Shown: positions 18,727-27,702, numbered from the stretch's first letter. The stretch: 64,000 nucleotides of DNA from Gammaproteobacteria bacterium (GCA_030431095.1 JAUIJU010000012.1:19246-83245); one strand, 5' to 3'. Translations and numbers: made by a program. Notes: generated by a model from the sequence alone, not told the origin.

Positions 18727-18755
18727 ATTCTAGTCGATTCGGGGGGGGGCGACAA
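18727..18755 (-). promoter_or_regulatory. Sigma-70 type promoter of the rpsB operon
   Basis: On the minus strand, TTGTCG (18750-18755; 4/6) and TAGAAT (18727-18732; 5/6) are separated by exactly 17 bases. The spacer contains a run of nine C. It directs transcription into the rpsB leader and the envelope operon. Confidence 0.7.
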
Positions 18756-18760
18756 GCGCC

Positions 18761-20035
18761 TCACTCCGGCAGCGCCAGGTCCTCCAGCATCGCCTTCAGG
18801 AACCGCGCCGCTTCACCGCCGGTGCAGGCCCGGTGGTCGAAGGTCAGGCTCAGGGGCATGATGCGGTGCACCTCCAGTCCGCCCAGCACGGGCACCACCT
18901 CGTGGCGGGACTTGCCCGCGGCCACGATGCACACGCAGGGCGGGTTGATGATGGGCGTGGCGTAACGGCCGGCGAACACGCCGAAGTTGGACAGCATGAT
19001 GGTGTAGTCCTTGAGATCCTCCGGCGGAATGGCGCGGTGGGTCACGTTTTCCTTCAGGCGGTTGATCGAGTCGCGCACTTCGTCCGGCGTGGATGAATGC
19101 ACGTTGCGCAGGGCCGCGGCGAACAGGCCGTCCGGCGTGTCCACCGCCATGCCCACGTCCATGCCCTTGTGGATCATGCGCATGCCCTTCTCGCCGTCGT
19201 ACCAGGCGTTCAGTCCCGGTTCCACCTGCGCGCCGGCCCACAGCGCGCGCAACAGGCGCACGGTCACGTCCTGGCCGTGACGCCAGGCGTGCAGGTCGGC
19301 GTCGTCCATCAGGGACGTGTGCACCACTTCCGCCTGGGCTTTCGACATGGCGCGGGCCATGGTGCGGCGCGTGCCGCGAATGGGTTCCCACTCGCCGGTG
19401 GCCTGGGCGGGGGCCGGGCGCTGGGCCGGACGCGGTGCGGGGGCGGGCGCCGGCGCCGGTGCGGGCGCCGGGGCGCGGGCCCGGGACGGGTCGTCCGCCA
19501 CCGCCTGCACATCGGCTCGGGTCACCACGCCGTCCGCGCCGGTGGGCGTGACCGTGGCCAGGTCCACCTTCAGTTTGCGGGCCAGGGCGCGCACCGCCGG
19601 GGTGACCTTGATGCCGCCCACGCTGGATACGCTGTCGGCCACCACGCGGTCGGAGCTTTCCATGGCGCCGACCACGGTGCCGGAATCGGCGCGCGGGGCG
19701 CTGTCCTCGTCCGCGGCCGGCGCGTCCCCGGACGGCGCCTCGGGGGTCGGCGCGGGGGGTTCTTCCGCGGCTTCGGCGGGCGCTTCGTCCGCGGAGCCAT
19801 CGCCGACGTCGAAGCCCGCCAGGGGCTTGCCCGTCTCGACCACGTCCCCCGCCTGGCCGTAGAACTTCACGATCGTGCCGTCGAAGGGAGAAGGCACCTC
19901 GACCACCGCCTTGGCGGTTTCCATGCTGACCATGGGGTCGTCGGTTTTCAGTTCGTCACCCTCGGCGACCAGCCACTCCACGATTTCGGCGTCCGGCAGG
20001 CCTTCGCCCAGGTCGGGCAGGTTGAAGATTTTCAT
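18761..20035 (-). CDS. 2-oxo acid dehydrogenase E2 (dihydrolipoyl acyltransferase)
   Basis: The 424-residue E2 core enzyme passes acyl groups from E1 to CoA. A lipoyl domain (residues 1-78) has the lipoylated Lys42 in SMETAKAVVEV. A Pro/Ala/Glu linker follows, then a peripheral-subunit-binding domain (TPAVRALARKLKVDL, about 140-175), an Ala-Pro linker and the CAT domain. The CAT motif reads DHRACTGGEAARF: the catalytic His (about 401) is present, but the usual Asp four residues later (HxxxDG) is Thr. The start at ATG 20035 overlaps the E1beta stop as ATGA. No E3 gene is adjacent. It could belong to a pyruvate- or branched-chain-type complex. Confidence 0.9.
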   Translation of the reverse strand: MKIFNLPDLGEGLPDAEIVEWLVAEGDELKTDDPMVSMETAKAVVEVPSPFDGTIVKFYGQAGDVVETGKPLAGFDVGDGSADEAPAEAAEEPPAPTPEAPSGDAPAADEDSAPRADSGTVVGAMESSDRVVADSVSSVGGIKVTPAVRALARKLKVDLATVTPTGADGVVTRADVQAVADDPSRARAPAPAPAPAPAPAPRPAQRPAPAQATGEWEPIRGTRRTMARAMSKAQAEVVHTSLMDDADLHAWRHGQDVTVRLLRALWAGAQVEPGLNAWYDGEKGMRMIHKGMDVGMAVDTPDGLFAAALRNVHSSTPDEVRDSINRLKENVTHRAIPPEDLKDYTIMLSNFGVFAGRYATPIINPPCVCIVAAGKSRHEVVPVLGGLEVHRIMPLSLTFDHRACTGGEAARFLKAMLEDLALPE

Positions 20036-21012
20036 GAGACTTCCATCACCTCGTTCACGGCATTGAGGATGCGTTTCACGCTCGGCATGTATTTCATTTC
20101 CATCTTGTACAGCGGCATGACCGAGTCGTAACCCGTGACGCGCTTGACCGGCGCGTACAGATGGTAGAGCCCGGCGTCGGCCAGGCCCGCTGCGATCTCG
20201 GCGCCCACGCCGCACATCCGCGCGGCTTCGTGCACGATCACGCAACGGCCGGTTTTCTCCACCGATTCGATGATCGTGTCCATGTCCAGGGGGCTGATGG
20301 TGGCCACGTCAATCACCTCGGCGCTGACGCCCTGCTCGGCGAGCTGGTCGGCGGCCTCCAGGGTTTCCTTGACCATGGCGCCCCAGGTGACCAGGGTCAG
20401 GTCGGTGCCGTCGCGCAGCACGTAGCACACGTCCAGGGGCAGGTCTTCACCGTTGTCTTCCACCTCTTCCTTGTGCAGGCGGTAAATGCGCTTGGGTTCC
20501 AGGAACACCACCGGGTCCGGGTCGCGGATGGCGGCCAGGAGCAGGCCGTAGGCGCGCGACGGCGAAGAGGGGATGACCACCCGCAGGCCCGGGATGTGGG
20601 CGAACAGGGCCTCGGTGCTCTCGGAGTGGTGCTCCGGGGCGTGGATGCCGCCGCCGAAGGGCGCGCGCAGCACCATGGGGCAGCTCAGGCGGCCGCGGGT
20701 GCGGTGCCGCATGCGGGCCGCGTGGCAAATCATGTGGTCGACCATGGCGTAGATGAAGCCCATGAATTGGGCCTCCGCCACGGGCTTCATGCCTTGCGCG
20801 GCCATGCCCACGGACAGGCCCGCGATCATGGTCTCGGCCAGGGGCGTGTCGATCACGCGCTCATCACCAAATCGCTGGGCGAGTCCGGCGGTGGCGCGAA
20901 ACACGCCGCCGTTGATGCCCACGTCTTCGCCCAGGACCACCACGGAGTCGTCGTTTTCCATCTCCCGGGCCAGCGCCAGGGTGACGGCTTCCACCATCGT
21001 GATACCGGCCAT
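20032..21012 (-). CDS. pdhB: 2-oxo acid dehydrogenase E1 component, beta subunit
   Basis: The 326-residue transketolase-like subunit forms the alpha2beta2 E1 with the upstream gene and provides the pyrimidine-side ThDP pocket. [27 protein letters not shown], shown here as the region at residues 6-32, and [31 protein letters not shown] and [11 protein letters not shown] are typical of pyruvate/branched-chain E1beta. The ATG at 21012 overlaps the E1alpha stop (TAATG). The substrate (pyruvate or branched-chain 2-oxo acid) cannot be settled from sequence. Confidence 0.92.
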   Translation of the reverse strand: MAGITMVEAVTLALAREMENDDSVVVLGEDVGINGGVFRATAGLAQRFGDERVIDTPLAETMIAGLSVGMAAQGMKPVAEAQFMGFIYAMVDHMICHAARMRHRTRGRLSCPMVLRAPFGGGIHAPEHHSESTEALFAHIPGLRVVIPSSPSRAYGLLLAAIRDPDPVVFLEPKRIYRLHKEEVEDNGEDLPLDVCYVLRDGTDLTLVTWGAMVKETLEAADQLAEQGVSAEVIDVATISPLDMDTIIESVEKTGRCVIVHEAARMCGVGAEIAAGLADAGLYHLYAPVKRVTGYDSVMPLYKMEMKYMPSVKRILNAVNEVMEVS

Positions 21013-22085
21013 TACTTGAGCTCCTCCAGGGCGCGTTCGCGCTGCGCCGCCAGGTCGTGCGGCAGCTCGGCGTACATGTAATCGAACATGGACTCGATGG
21101 GCGGTTTGCCCAGGGCCAGGTACTCCTCGACGGACGCGTTCACCACCTGCACGGCTTCTTCCTCGAGTGCGCTTTCGCGCGCGTCGTCCCACTGATTCTC
21201 GGACACGAGGTAATTGCGCAGGCGCATGATCGGTTCGCGCTTCCAGGCGGCGTCCACCTCGTCGTTTTCGCGATAGCGCGTGGCGTCATCGGCGGTGGTG
21301 TGGTCGGAGAGCCGGTAGGTGATCATTTCCACCACCGTGGCGCCGCCGCCGGAGCGGGCCTGCTCGATGGCCTCCTCCATGACCCAGCGCGCGGCAATCA
21401 GGTCGTTGCCGTCGGCCTGCAGCGAGGGCAGACCCGCGGCCAGGCCCTTCTGGGCCAGCGTCTTGGCGTGGTTCTGCTTGCTGCGCGGCACCGAGATGGC
21501 CCACTGGTTGTTGACGATCACCAGCACCAGCGGCAGGTTGAAGGCGCTGGCGGCGTTGATCGCCTCCAGAAAATCGCCCTTGGAGCTGCCACCGTCGCCG
21601 ACCACGCTGACGGCCACGCGCTGTTCGTCACGCAACTTGTAGGCCAGCGCGGCGCCGGCCGCGTGCAGGCACTGGGTGGCGATCGGCACACACCAGGCGA
21701 AGTCGTGTTGCGGGCCGGAAAAGTCGCTGCCGCGTTCGTCGCCACCCCAGTAATTGAGGACGTCGGACATCTTCACGCCGCGGGCGAACTGGGCACCGTA
21801 TTCACGATACATGGGCGCGAAACAGTCTTCCGGGCGCATCGCGCTGCCGATGGCCAGGTGCACGGCCTCGTGGCCCAGGCAGCTGGCGTAGGTGCCCAGT
21901 TTGCCGGTGCGTTGCAGGGCGATGGCCTTTTTGTCGAAAACCCGGGTGTGGACCATCTGCCGGTACAGGCTGCGCAACTGGTCGAAGTCCTTCGCCAGGG
22001 GTGGCGCTTCGTCACCGACCAGGCGCCCGTCGGGCGACAGGAACTGGTAGAAATCAATTTTGAACGAGGCAATGGTTGCCGGCAT
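21012..22085 (-). CDS. pdhA: 2-oxo acid (pyruvate-type) dehydrogenase E1 component, alpha subunit
   Basis: The 357-residue subunit binds ThDP diphosphate through the [10 protein letters not shown]...NNQWAIS motif (about residues 160-195) and decarboxylates the 2-oxo acid. The phosphorylation-loop equivalent is the [16 protein letters not shown] stretch. It begins a tightly coupled E1alpha-E1beta-E2 operon. A TATAAT lies about 78 nt upstream on this strand. The order and lengths match pyruvate dehydrogenase operons of Xanthomonas-like bacteria, but a branched-chain role is possible. Confidence 0.9.
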   Translation of the reverse strand: MPATIASFKIDFYQFLSPDGRLVGDEAPPLAKDFDQLRSLYRQMVHTRVFDKKAIALQRTGKLGTYASCLGHEAVHLAIGSAMRPEDCFAPMYREYGAQFARGVKMSDVLNYWGGDERGSDFSGPQHDFAWCVPIATQCLHAAGAALAYKLRDEQRVAVSVVGDGGSSKGDFLEAINAASAFNLPLVLVIVNNQWAISVPRSKQNHAKTLAQKGLAAGLPSLQADGNDLIAARWVMEEAIEQARSGGGATVVEMITYRLSDHTTADDATRYRENDEVDAAWKREPIMRLRNYLVSENQWDDARESALEEEAVQVVNASVEEYLALGKPPIESMFDYMYAELPHDLAAQRERALEELK

Positions 22086-22151
22086 CTTGGCTTCCTCTCG
22101 AGTCCGGGGCGAGGCCGGGAGAAACGGCCGGGGCAGAAGTCCCGGAACAGA

Positions 22152-22207
22152 AAAAGTCCGCTATTATACTTCGACACCGCCGTGCGGGGTCCACCCCGCG
22201 GACTTTT
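22152..22207. promoter_or_regulatory. pdhA/kynA divergent control region with nested inverted repeats
   Basis: AAAAGTCCGC (22152-22161) and GCGGACTTTT (22198-22207) are perfect inverted repeats. Inside them lie a minus-strand TATAAT (22163-22168, toward pdhA), a plus-strand TATTAT/TTATAC in the same bases (toward kynA), and a second palindrome GCGGGGT-CC-ACCCCGC (22184-22199). No good -35 was found for either direction. The arrangement suggests an operator or hairpin acting on the shared promoter. Confidence 0.4.
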
Positions 22208-22241
22208 CAATCCGGCCTGCTGGGCCCAAACCGTGACACCC

Positions 22242-23096
22242 GTGAGCGACGAAAACCCAAACCGGCGACCGCTGGAAGGCGGCATCACCACCGACCTTCA
22301 GGGCCGACTGACCTATGGCGGCTATCTGCGCCTGGACCGGCTGCTGGCAGCGCAGCAGCCGCACAGCGACCCCGAGCACCATGACGAGATGCTGTTCATC
22401 ATTCAGCACCAGGTGGCGGAACTGTGGATGAAACTGATCATTCATGAACTTCGCGCGGCCATGCGCAACATCGCGGAGGACAATCCCGGTCCGGTCAGCA
22501 AGGTCCTGTCGCGCGTCAAGCAGGTCCAGCGCCAGCTGTTCGAGCAATGGACCGTGCTGTCCACGCTGACCCCGGCCGAGTACTCGGAGTTTCGTGGCGT
22601 GTTGCGCGCGGCATCGGGTTTCCAGTCGCTGCAATATCGAAGGGTCGAATTCCTTCTGGGTAACAAGAATGCCGACATGCTGCGGGTGTTCGCACACGAT
22701 CCCGAAGGCCAGGCCGCGTTGCGCGAAACCCTGGAAGCGCCCAGCCTGTACGACGAGTTCCTGATGTTCCTCGGCCGCCAGGGTCACGCCGTGCCGGAAC
22801 GCCACCTGGACCGTGACTGGTCAGAACCGCACCAGCGGGATCCCGCGCTGGTGCCGGTGTTCAAGGCCATCTACGAGGACACCGAGCGCCACTGGGTGGC
22901 GTACGAACTGTGTGAAAAGATGGTGGACGTCGAAGAAAGTTTTCAGCTCTGGCGTTTCCGACACATGCAGACCGTGGAGCGGATCATCGGCTTCAAACCC
23001 GGCACGGGCGGTTCCTCGGGCGTGGGTTTTCTGAAGAAAGCCCTGGACCTGACGTTTTTTCCCGAGCTGATGGACGTGCGCACCGTCATCGGTTGA
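22242..23096 (+). CDS. kynA: Tryptophan 2,3-dioxygenase
   Basis: The 284-residue heme enzyme opens the indole ring of tryptophan to N-formylkynurenine, the first step of the kynurenine pathway. [13 protein letters not shown], the substrate-pocket [18 protein letters not shown] (distal His), [19 protein letters not shown] and [19 protein letters not shown] (proximal heme His) are all present. The start is a GTG, either 22242 (chosen, giving the usual short N-terminus) or the in-frame GTG at 22233. No kynB or kynU is nearby. It ends next to the convergent marR gene. Confidence 0.95.
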   Translation: MSDENPNRRPLEGGITTDLQGRLTYGGYLRLDRLLAAQQPHSDPEHHDEMLFIIQHQVAELWMKLIIHELRAAMRNIAEDNPGPVSKVLSRVKQVQRQLFEQWTVLSTLTPAEYSEFRGVLRAASGFQSLQYRRVEFLLGNKNADMLRVFAHDPEGQAALRETLEAPSLYDEFLMFLGRQGHAVPERHLDRDWSEPHQRDPALVPVFKAIYEDTERHWVAYELCEKMVDVEESFQLWRFRHMQTVERIIGFKPGTGGSSGVGFLKKALDLTFFPELMDVRTVIG

Positions 23097-23597
23097 TCAC
23101 GCGGTCAGGTCGTCACCGCCGTCGAGCGCGTCGGCGCCGCGCTGCAGTTTGTCCAGCAGGCGGTCCAGTTCGGCGCGTTCCCCCCCGCTGAGCGCCTCCA
23201 GCAGCCGACGTTCATAGTCCCGGGCACGCGGCACCACCTGGTTGAACAGCCGCACGCCCGCCCGCGACAGCTTCAGGACCATGCGCCGCCCGTCGCTGGC
23301 GTGCGCGGTGCGACGCACCAGGTCACGCGATTCCAGTCGCCCCACGGCCCGGCTCACGGCCACCTTGTCCATGGCGCCGCGCGCCATGACATCCGAGGCG
23401 GTCAGTCCGGCGAAGCGACCCAGGATGGCCACCACGCGCCACTCGGTGACGCTCAGGCCGTGCGCGTCCCGGTAGGTGGCGGCGATGCCCTCGCTGACCG
23501 TGTTGCTGAGCAGCGAAAGGCGATAGGGGACGAAGGATTCCAGCGCGAAATCCGCCGGGTTTTCCGCCGCACGGGCGTCATCGGTCCGGTCGTTCAC
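23097..23597 (-). CDS. MarR family regulator, probable repressor of tyrosine catabolism
   Basis: The 166-residue protein has a MarR winged-helix domain: LSVTEWRVVAILGRFAGLTASDV, shown as residues about 55-77, then AMDKVAVSRAVGRLESRDLVRR (recognition helix) and the wing SDGRRMVLKLS. GTG 23597 is chosen because AAGGTGAG lies at proper distance upstream; GTG 23609 in frame has none. It diverges from hppD across 122 bp containing a MarR-like palindrome, so it probably represses hppD-hmgA-fahA-maiA and itself in the absence of an aromatic inducer. Confidence 0.88.
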   Translation of the reverse strand: MNDRTDDARAAENPADFALESFVPYRLSLLSNTVSEGIAATYRDAHGLSVTEWRVVAILGRFAGLTASDVMARGAMDKVAVSRAVGRLESRDLVRRTAHASDGRRMVLKLSRAGVRLFNQVVPRARDYERRLLEALSGGERAELDRLLDKLQRGADALDGGDDLTA

Positions 23598-23610
23598 GGG
23601 AGGGCTCACC

Positions 23611-23639
23611 TTGCAATTAGTTACATATGAAACTATTAT
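23611..23639 (+). promoter_or_regulatory. hppD operon promoter
   Basis: TTGCAA (23611-23616; 4/6) and TATTAT (23634-23639; 5/6) are spaced by 17 bases, 81 nt before the hppD ATG. The whole spacer is occupied by an 18-bp palindrome, so a bound regulator would directly block RNA polymerase. Confidence 0.65.
23618..23635. promoter_or_regulatory. MarR-type operator palindrome
   Basis: TAGTTACATATGAAACTA is an inverted repeat (TAGTT-N-CATATG-N-AACTA) with a single mismatched pair. Its 18-bp size and dyad fit a MarR dimer site. It lies in the marR/hppD intergenic region, and a second perfect palindrome, TGCATATGCA, follows at 23642-23651. Confidence 0.7.
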
Positions 23640-23719
23640 AGTGCATATGCATGCGGCCCGTCCCGGGCCACCATCACCAGACCAGCGGCCCGCCTTCCGG
23701 CGGCCGGCGGAGGAATCAC

Positions 23720-24769
23720 ATGACGGATGACCGCGACAATCCACTGGGTGTGGAGGGTTTTGAATTCATCGAGTTCGCCGCTCCCGATGCGCGACGGCTT
23801 CATGAACTGTTCGGCAGCCTGGGATTTGCCCCCATCGCACGCCACCGCAAGCGCACCATCACCCTGTACCGCCAGGGCGACATCAACTTCCTGATCAACG
23901 AGGAACCGGGCAGTTTCGCCGAGCGTTTTGCCGCCGAGCACGGTCCCTGCTGCACGGGCTTCGCCCTGCGCGTGGCCGATGCGGAACTGGCCTACCAGTC
24001 CTGTATCGCCAAAGGCGCCGAGTCCATGACCGACATCGGCGGCGCCGCCCTGGAAGGTCCGCGCATCGCCGGCATCGGCGGTTCCATGCTGTACCTGGTG
24101 GACCGCAGGGACGGCAGCGCCCTGGCCGAGGAGTTCGAACTGATTCCCGGCGCGGACCCCCACCACGCCGGCTTCGGGCTGACCTTCATCGATCACCTGA
24201 CGCACAACGTGTACTTCGGCAACATGGACGAGTGGGCGTCCTTCTACGAGCGCCTGTTCGGCTTCTACGAAGTCCGCTACTTCGACATCAAGGGCCAGCA
24301 GACGGGCCTCAAGTCCAAGGCCATGACGTCACCGGATGGCGCCATCTCCATCCCGATCAACCAGTCCGAGGACCCCAAGAGCCAGATCAACGAGTACCTG
24401 GACGAGTACCAGGGCGAGGGCGTGCAGCACATCGCCCTGTACACGGAGAACATCTACGACACGGTGGAAGGTCTGCGGGCTTCCGGCATCGAGTTCCTGA
24501 ACACGCCGGACACCTACTACGAGATCATCGACCGTCGCGTGCCCGAGCACGACGAGGACATCGGGCGCATGCAGCGTAACCGCATCCTGATCGACGCGGA
24601 CCAGGAGACGGGCAAGAAGCAGTTGCTGCAGATCTTCACCCAGACCAACATCGGCCCGATTTTCTTCGAGATCATCCAGCGCAAGGGCAACAAGGGCTTC
24701 GGCGAGGGCAACTTCACCGCGCTCTTCGAGTCCATCGAGCTGGACCAGGTGCGCCGCGGCGTACTCTGA
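23720..24769 (+). CDS. hppD: 4-hydroxyphenylpyruvate dioxygenase
   Basis: The 349-residue non-heme iron enzyme converts 4-hydroxyphenylpyruvate to homogentisate. Two vicinal-oxygen-chelate domains are present, and the predicted iron ligands are His159 (FIDHLTHNV), His237 (GVQHIAL) and Glu317 (PIFFEIIQRKG). ATG 23720 follows GGCGGAGGAAT, a strong ribosome-binding site; the open frame before it has no family similarity. It is first in the hppD-hmgA-fahA-maiA operon under the MarR-type operator. Confidence 0.97.
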   Translation: MTDDRDNPLGVEGFEFIEFAAPDARRLHELFGSLGFAPIARHRKRTITLYRQGDINFLINEEPGSFAERFAAEHGPCCTGFALRVADAELAYQSCIAKGAESMTDIGGAALEGPRIAGIGGSMLYLVDRRDGSALAEEFELIPGADPHHAGFGLTFIDHLTHNVYFGNMDEWASFYERLFGFYEVRYFDIKGQQTGLKSKAMTSPDGAISIPINQSEDPKSQINEYLDEYQGEGVQHIALYTENIYDTVEGLRASGIEFLNTPDTYYEIIDRRVPEHDEDIGRMQRNRILIDADQETGKKQLLQIFTQTNIGPIFFEIIQRKGNKGFGEGNFTALFESIELDQVRRGVL

Positions 24770-24789
24770 TTCGACCGGGGAAGAACGTC

Positions 24790-25917
24790 ATGGCCAAGCG
24801 CTGGATCACCACCCCCCGGGTCGAAGGGACCGCCTCGCGGCAGGCCCACGCGGACCTGCCCGAGGGAACGTACGAGCGTGAGCTGGGCAAGGAGGGCTTC
24901 TTTGGGCCCGCCTCCCATATGCACCATCGGCATCCGCCCACGGCGTGGACCCGAATGCAGGGTCCGTTGCGTCCGCGCGCCTTCGACACCACGCGGCTGG
25001 AGGAATTCGGCCCCACGCCCTGGGACGCGCGCGCCCTGCTGGGCAATGCCAGCGTGCAGGTACGGCTGTGGGCCATGACCTCGTCCATGGCGTCGCTGGC
25101 GCGCAACGCCGACGGCGACGAGTTGCTGTTCGTCCACTCCGGCGAAGGCCACCTGTACTGCGACTACGGCCACTTGCACATCCGCGAGGGCGACTACGTC
25201 ATGCTGCCGCGCAGCACGATGTGGCGGCTGGAGTCGTCCGCGCCCATGCGCCTGTTGCTGATCGAAGCCACCAACTCCAGTTACATGCTGCCGGAAAAGG
25301 GCCTGGTCGGACCCCACGCGATTTTCGATCCGGCCATGCTCGACACGCCGGTCATCGACGAGGCCTTCCTGGACCAGCAGGATGACACCGAATGGGACGT
25401 GATCGTCAAGCGCGGCGGCGAGCTGACCACGATCACCTATCCCTTCAGCCCGCTGGACGCCACGGGCTGGCACGGCGACCTGGTGCCGGTGCGCATCAAC
25501 TGGCGGGACATTCGCCCGCTGATGAGCCACCGCTACCACCTGCCGCCCTCGGCCCACACCACCTTCGTCGCCGGCCGCTTCGTGGTCTGCACCTTCGTGC
25601 CGCGGCCTTTCGAGACCGACCCGGGCGCCTTGAAAGTGCCGTTTTTCCACAACAACGATGACTACGACGAGGTGCTGTTCTACCACGCCGGGGAGTTCTT
25701 CAGCCGCGACAATATTCACCCGGGCATGATGACGCTGCACCCCTGCGGCTTCACCCACGGGCCGCACCCCAAGGCGCTGGAAAAGGCTTTCGAACAGACC
25801 AGTGATGGAACCAACGAGGTGGCGGTCATGATCGACACCCGTGACGCACTGCAGGTGCTGGACGGGGCTGAGTCGGTCGAATGGCCCGGCTACGTCGACT
25901 CCTGGAAAAGCGGCTGA
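24790..25917 (+). CDS. hmgA: Homogentisate 1,2-dioxygenase, short bacterial form
   Basis: The 375-residue cupin-fold iron dioxygenase opens homogentisate to maleylacetoacetate. The C-terminal region PFFHNNDDYDEVLFYHAGEF and LHPCGFTHGPHP carries the His/Glu/His iron ligands. It is shorter than the roughly 430-445-residue Pseudomonas and human enzymes, matching a shorter bacterial subgroup. GGGGAAGAACGTC precedes the ATG. It lies 20 nt after hppD. Confidence 0.93.
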   Translation: MAKRWITTPRVEGTASRQAHADLPEGTYERELGKEGFFGPASHMHHRHPPTAWTRMQGPLRPRAFDTTRLEEFGPTPWDARALLGNASVQVRLWAMTSSMASLARNADGDELLFVHSGEGHLYCDYGHLHIREGDYVMLPRSTMWRLESSAPMRLLLIEATNSSYMLPEKGLVGPHAIFDPAMLDTPVIDEAFLDQQDDTEWDVIVKRGGELTTITYPFSPLDATGWHGDLVPVRINWRDIRPLMSHRYHLPPSAHTTFVAGRFVVCTFVPRPFETDPGALKVPFFHNNDDYDEVLFYHAGEFFSRDNIHPGMMTLHPCGFTHGPHPKALEKAFEQTSDGTNEVAVMIDTRDALQVLDGAESVEWPGYVDSWKSG

Positions 25918-25988
25918 CGGCCCCAAGGTCTCAGGAATGGGGCCCGAATGCAGACGCCAGCACACACTCACCCACACGGACATTCAAC

Positions 25989-26972
25989 ATGAAACTCGCC
26001 TCGCTCAAGGGCGGCCGCGACGGTCAGCTCATCGTCGTCAGCCGCAACCTCGACCTGTACGTTTCCGCGGCGGAAATCGCCCCCACCTTGCAGGTGGCCC
26101 TGGATGACTGGGACCGGCACGCGCCGCTGCTCACCGCCCTGTCAGATGACCTGAACGCGGGCAAGCGTGGCGATGCGCGCCAGCTGGACCTGCACGCGCT
26201 GGCCTCGCCACTGCCGCGGGCCTACGAGTTCCTGGACGGCAGCGCCTACCTGCCCCACGTGGAGCGCGTGCGCCGCGCCCGCGGCGCCGAGGTGCCGGAA
26301 AGTTTTTACGACGATCCGCTGATGTACCAGGCCACGGCCGCCGGCTTCCTGGGTCCGCGCGAACCGGTCAGGGCGGTGAGCGAGGAACACGGCATCGACT
26401 TCGAGGCCGAGGTGGTGGTGGTGACCGACGACGTGCCCATGAACCCCACCCCGGAAGAGGCGGCGGCGCGCATCGTGCTGGTCGGGCTGGTCAACGACGT
26501 CAGCCTGCGCAACCTGATTCCCGGTGAACTGGCCAAGGGCTTCGGCTTTTTGCAGTCCAAGCCGCGTTCCGCCTTGTCGCCGGTGCTGGTGACCCCGGAC
26601 GAACTGGGCGATGCCTGGCAGGACGGCGTGCTGAGCCTGCCCCTGCACAGTTATCTCAACGGCGAGTGGTTCGGCAGCCCCGATGCGGGCACCGACATGC
26701 AGTTCGGCTTCGGCCGCCTGGTGGCCCACGCGGCGCACACCCGGCCGCTGACCGCCGGGACCATCGTGGGATCGGGCACCATCGCCAACCAGGACACCGC
26801 CCTGGGCGCGTCCTGCCTGGCGGAAAAACGCATGCTGGAAATCATCGCCGACGGCAAGCCGAGCACGCCGTTCATGCGTTTCGGGGACACCATTCGCATC
26901 GAAATGCTCAACGCCGACGACGAGAACATCTTCGGCAGTATCGAGCAGGTGATCGAGCCGCATGATGGCTGA
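25989..26972 (+). CDS. fahA: Fumarylacetoacetate hydrolase family protein (fumarylacetoacetase)
   Basis: The 327-residue FAH-family hydrolase would cleave fumarylacetoacetate to fumarate and acetoacetate, the last step of the pathway. The metal-binding Glu/Asp residues lie in DFEAEVVVVTDDV and VGLVNDVSLRN; KPRSALSPVLVTPDEL and VGSGTIANQDT are also family motifs. ATG 25989 gives the family N-terminus (MKLASLKGGRDGQLIVVS); the open frame before it is shadow of hmgA. Its stop overlaps maiA by 11 nt. Confidence 0.92.
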   Translation: MKLASLKGGRDGQLIVVSRNLDLYVSAAEIAPTLQVALDDWDRHAPLLTALSDDLNAGKRGDARQLDLHALASPLPRAYEFLDGSAYLPHVERVRRARGAEVPESFYDDPLMYQATAAGFLGPREPVRAVSEEHGIDFEAEVVVVTDDVPMNPTPEEAAARIVLVGLVNDVSLRNLIPGELAKGFGFLQSKPRSALSPVLVTPDELGDAWQDGVLSLPLHSYLNGEWFGSPDAGTDMQFGFGRLVAHAAHTRPLTAGTIVGSGTIANQDTALGASCLAEKRMLEIIADGKPSTPFMRFGDTIRIEMLNADDENIFGSIEQVIEPHDG

Positions 26973-27621
26973 CACGCCGGTCCTTTACGGCTACTGGCGC
27001 AGCACCGCGGCGTACCGCGTGCGCATCGCGCTCGGACTGAAGGGCATCACCTGGGAACACGCCGGTGTGAACCTGGTGAAGGACGGCGGTGAGCAGCACC
27101 AGTCTTCATACCGTGACCTGAACCCGGCGGGTCTGGTGCCGGCGCTGGTGTGGGGCGACACGGTGCTGAGCCAGTCGCTGGCGATCTGTGAATTCCTGGA
27201 CGAGGTACGGCCCGAGCCGCCCCTGCTGCCGGCCGAACCGGCCGACCGAGCTGTCGTACGCGCCATCGCGCTGGACATCGCCTGCGACGTGCACCCGCTG
27301 AACAACCTGCGCGTGCAGCAGTACCTGGGCCGTGAAATGGACGCGGACGAGGCGGCGCGCACGCGCTGGATGCACCATTGGATGGCGTTGGGCTTCGCCG
27401 CCGTTGAAGGTCGCCTGGAGGCACGCGGCGCCGGCGGCGACCTGTGCTGCGGGCCGGTCCCCGGCCTGGCCGACCTGTGCCTGGTGGCGCAGGCCTACAA
27501 CGCCGATCGCTTCGGATTCTCCCTGGCGCCGTTTCCGCGCGTGGCGCGTGTCGTGTCCCACTGCCGTGGACTGGCTGCATTTCGCGATGCTGCGCCCGAA
27601 CGTCAACCCGATGCCGATTGA
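26962..27621 (+). CDS. maiA: Maleylacetoacetate isomerase (zeta-class GST)
   Basis: The 219-residue glutathione-dependent enzyme isomerises maleylacetoacetate to fumarylacetoacetate. The zeta-class motif YGYWRSTAAYRVRIALGLKGI at residues 9-29 (the SSCX[WH]RVRIAL class, here with STAAY), NPAGLVPAL and SQSLAICEFLDE are seen. The helical C-terminal domain ends near residue 210. It overlaps fahA, closing the operon. The Ser-Ser-Cys catalytic triplet reads Ser-Thr-Ala, as it does in several isomerase relatives. Confidence 0.92.
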   Translation: MMADTPVLYGYWRSTAAYRVRIALGLKGITWEHAGVNLVKDGGEQHQSSYRDLNPAGLVPALVWGDTVLSQSLAICEFLDEVRPEPPLLPAEPADRAVVRAIALDIACDVHPLNNLRVQQYLGREMDADEAARTRWMHHWMALGFAAVEGRLEARGAGGDLCCGPVPGLADLCLVAQAYNADRFGFSLAPFPRVARVVSHCRGLAAFRDAAPERQPDAD

Positions 27622-27642
27622 GGGCCTTTCCGGCGCGACCGG

Positions 27643-27671
27643 TTCACGCCGCCGTGCGCTTGCTTCATAAT
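27643..27671 (+). promoter_or_regulatory. Promoter of the DUF4398/OmpA lipoprotein pair
   Basis: TTCACG (27643-27648; 4/6) and CATAAT (27666-27671; 5/6) have a 17-base spacer and lie 32 nt before the ATG at 27703, in the gap after maiA. Confidence 0.5.
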
Positions 27672-27702
27672 CGTGGCTGTTTCGAATCACCCGACACCGT
27701 TC

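Noticed and set aside
19440..19480. Tandem GC repeat that could be taken for a satellite repeat
   Set aside because: It encodes the Ala-Pro linker of the E2 protein and stays in frame.
21057..22241. N-terminal extension of kynA reaching into pdhA
   Set aside because: The upstream portion is antisense to pdhA; tryptophan dioxygenase begins normally at about 22242.
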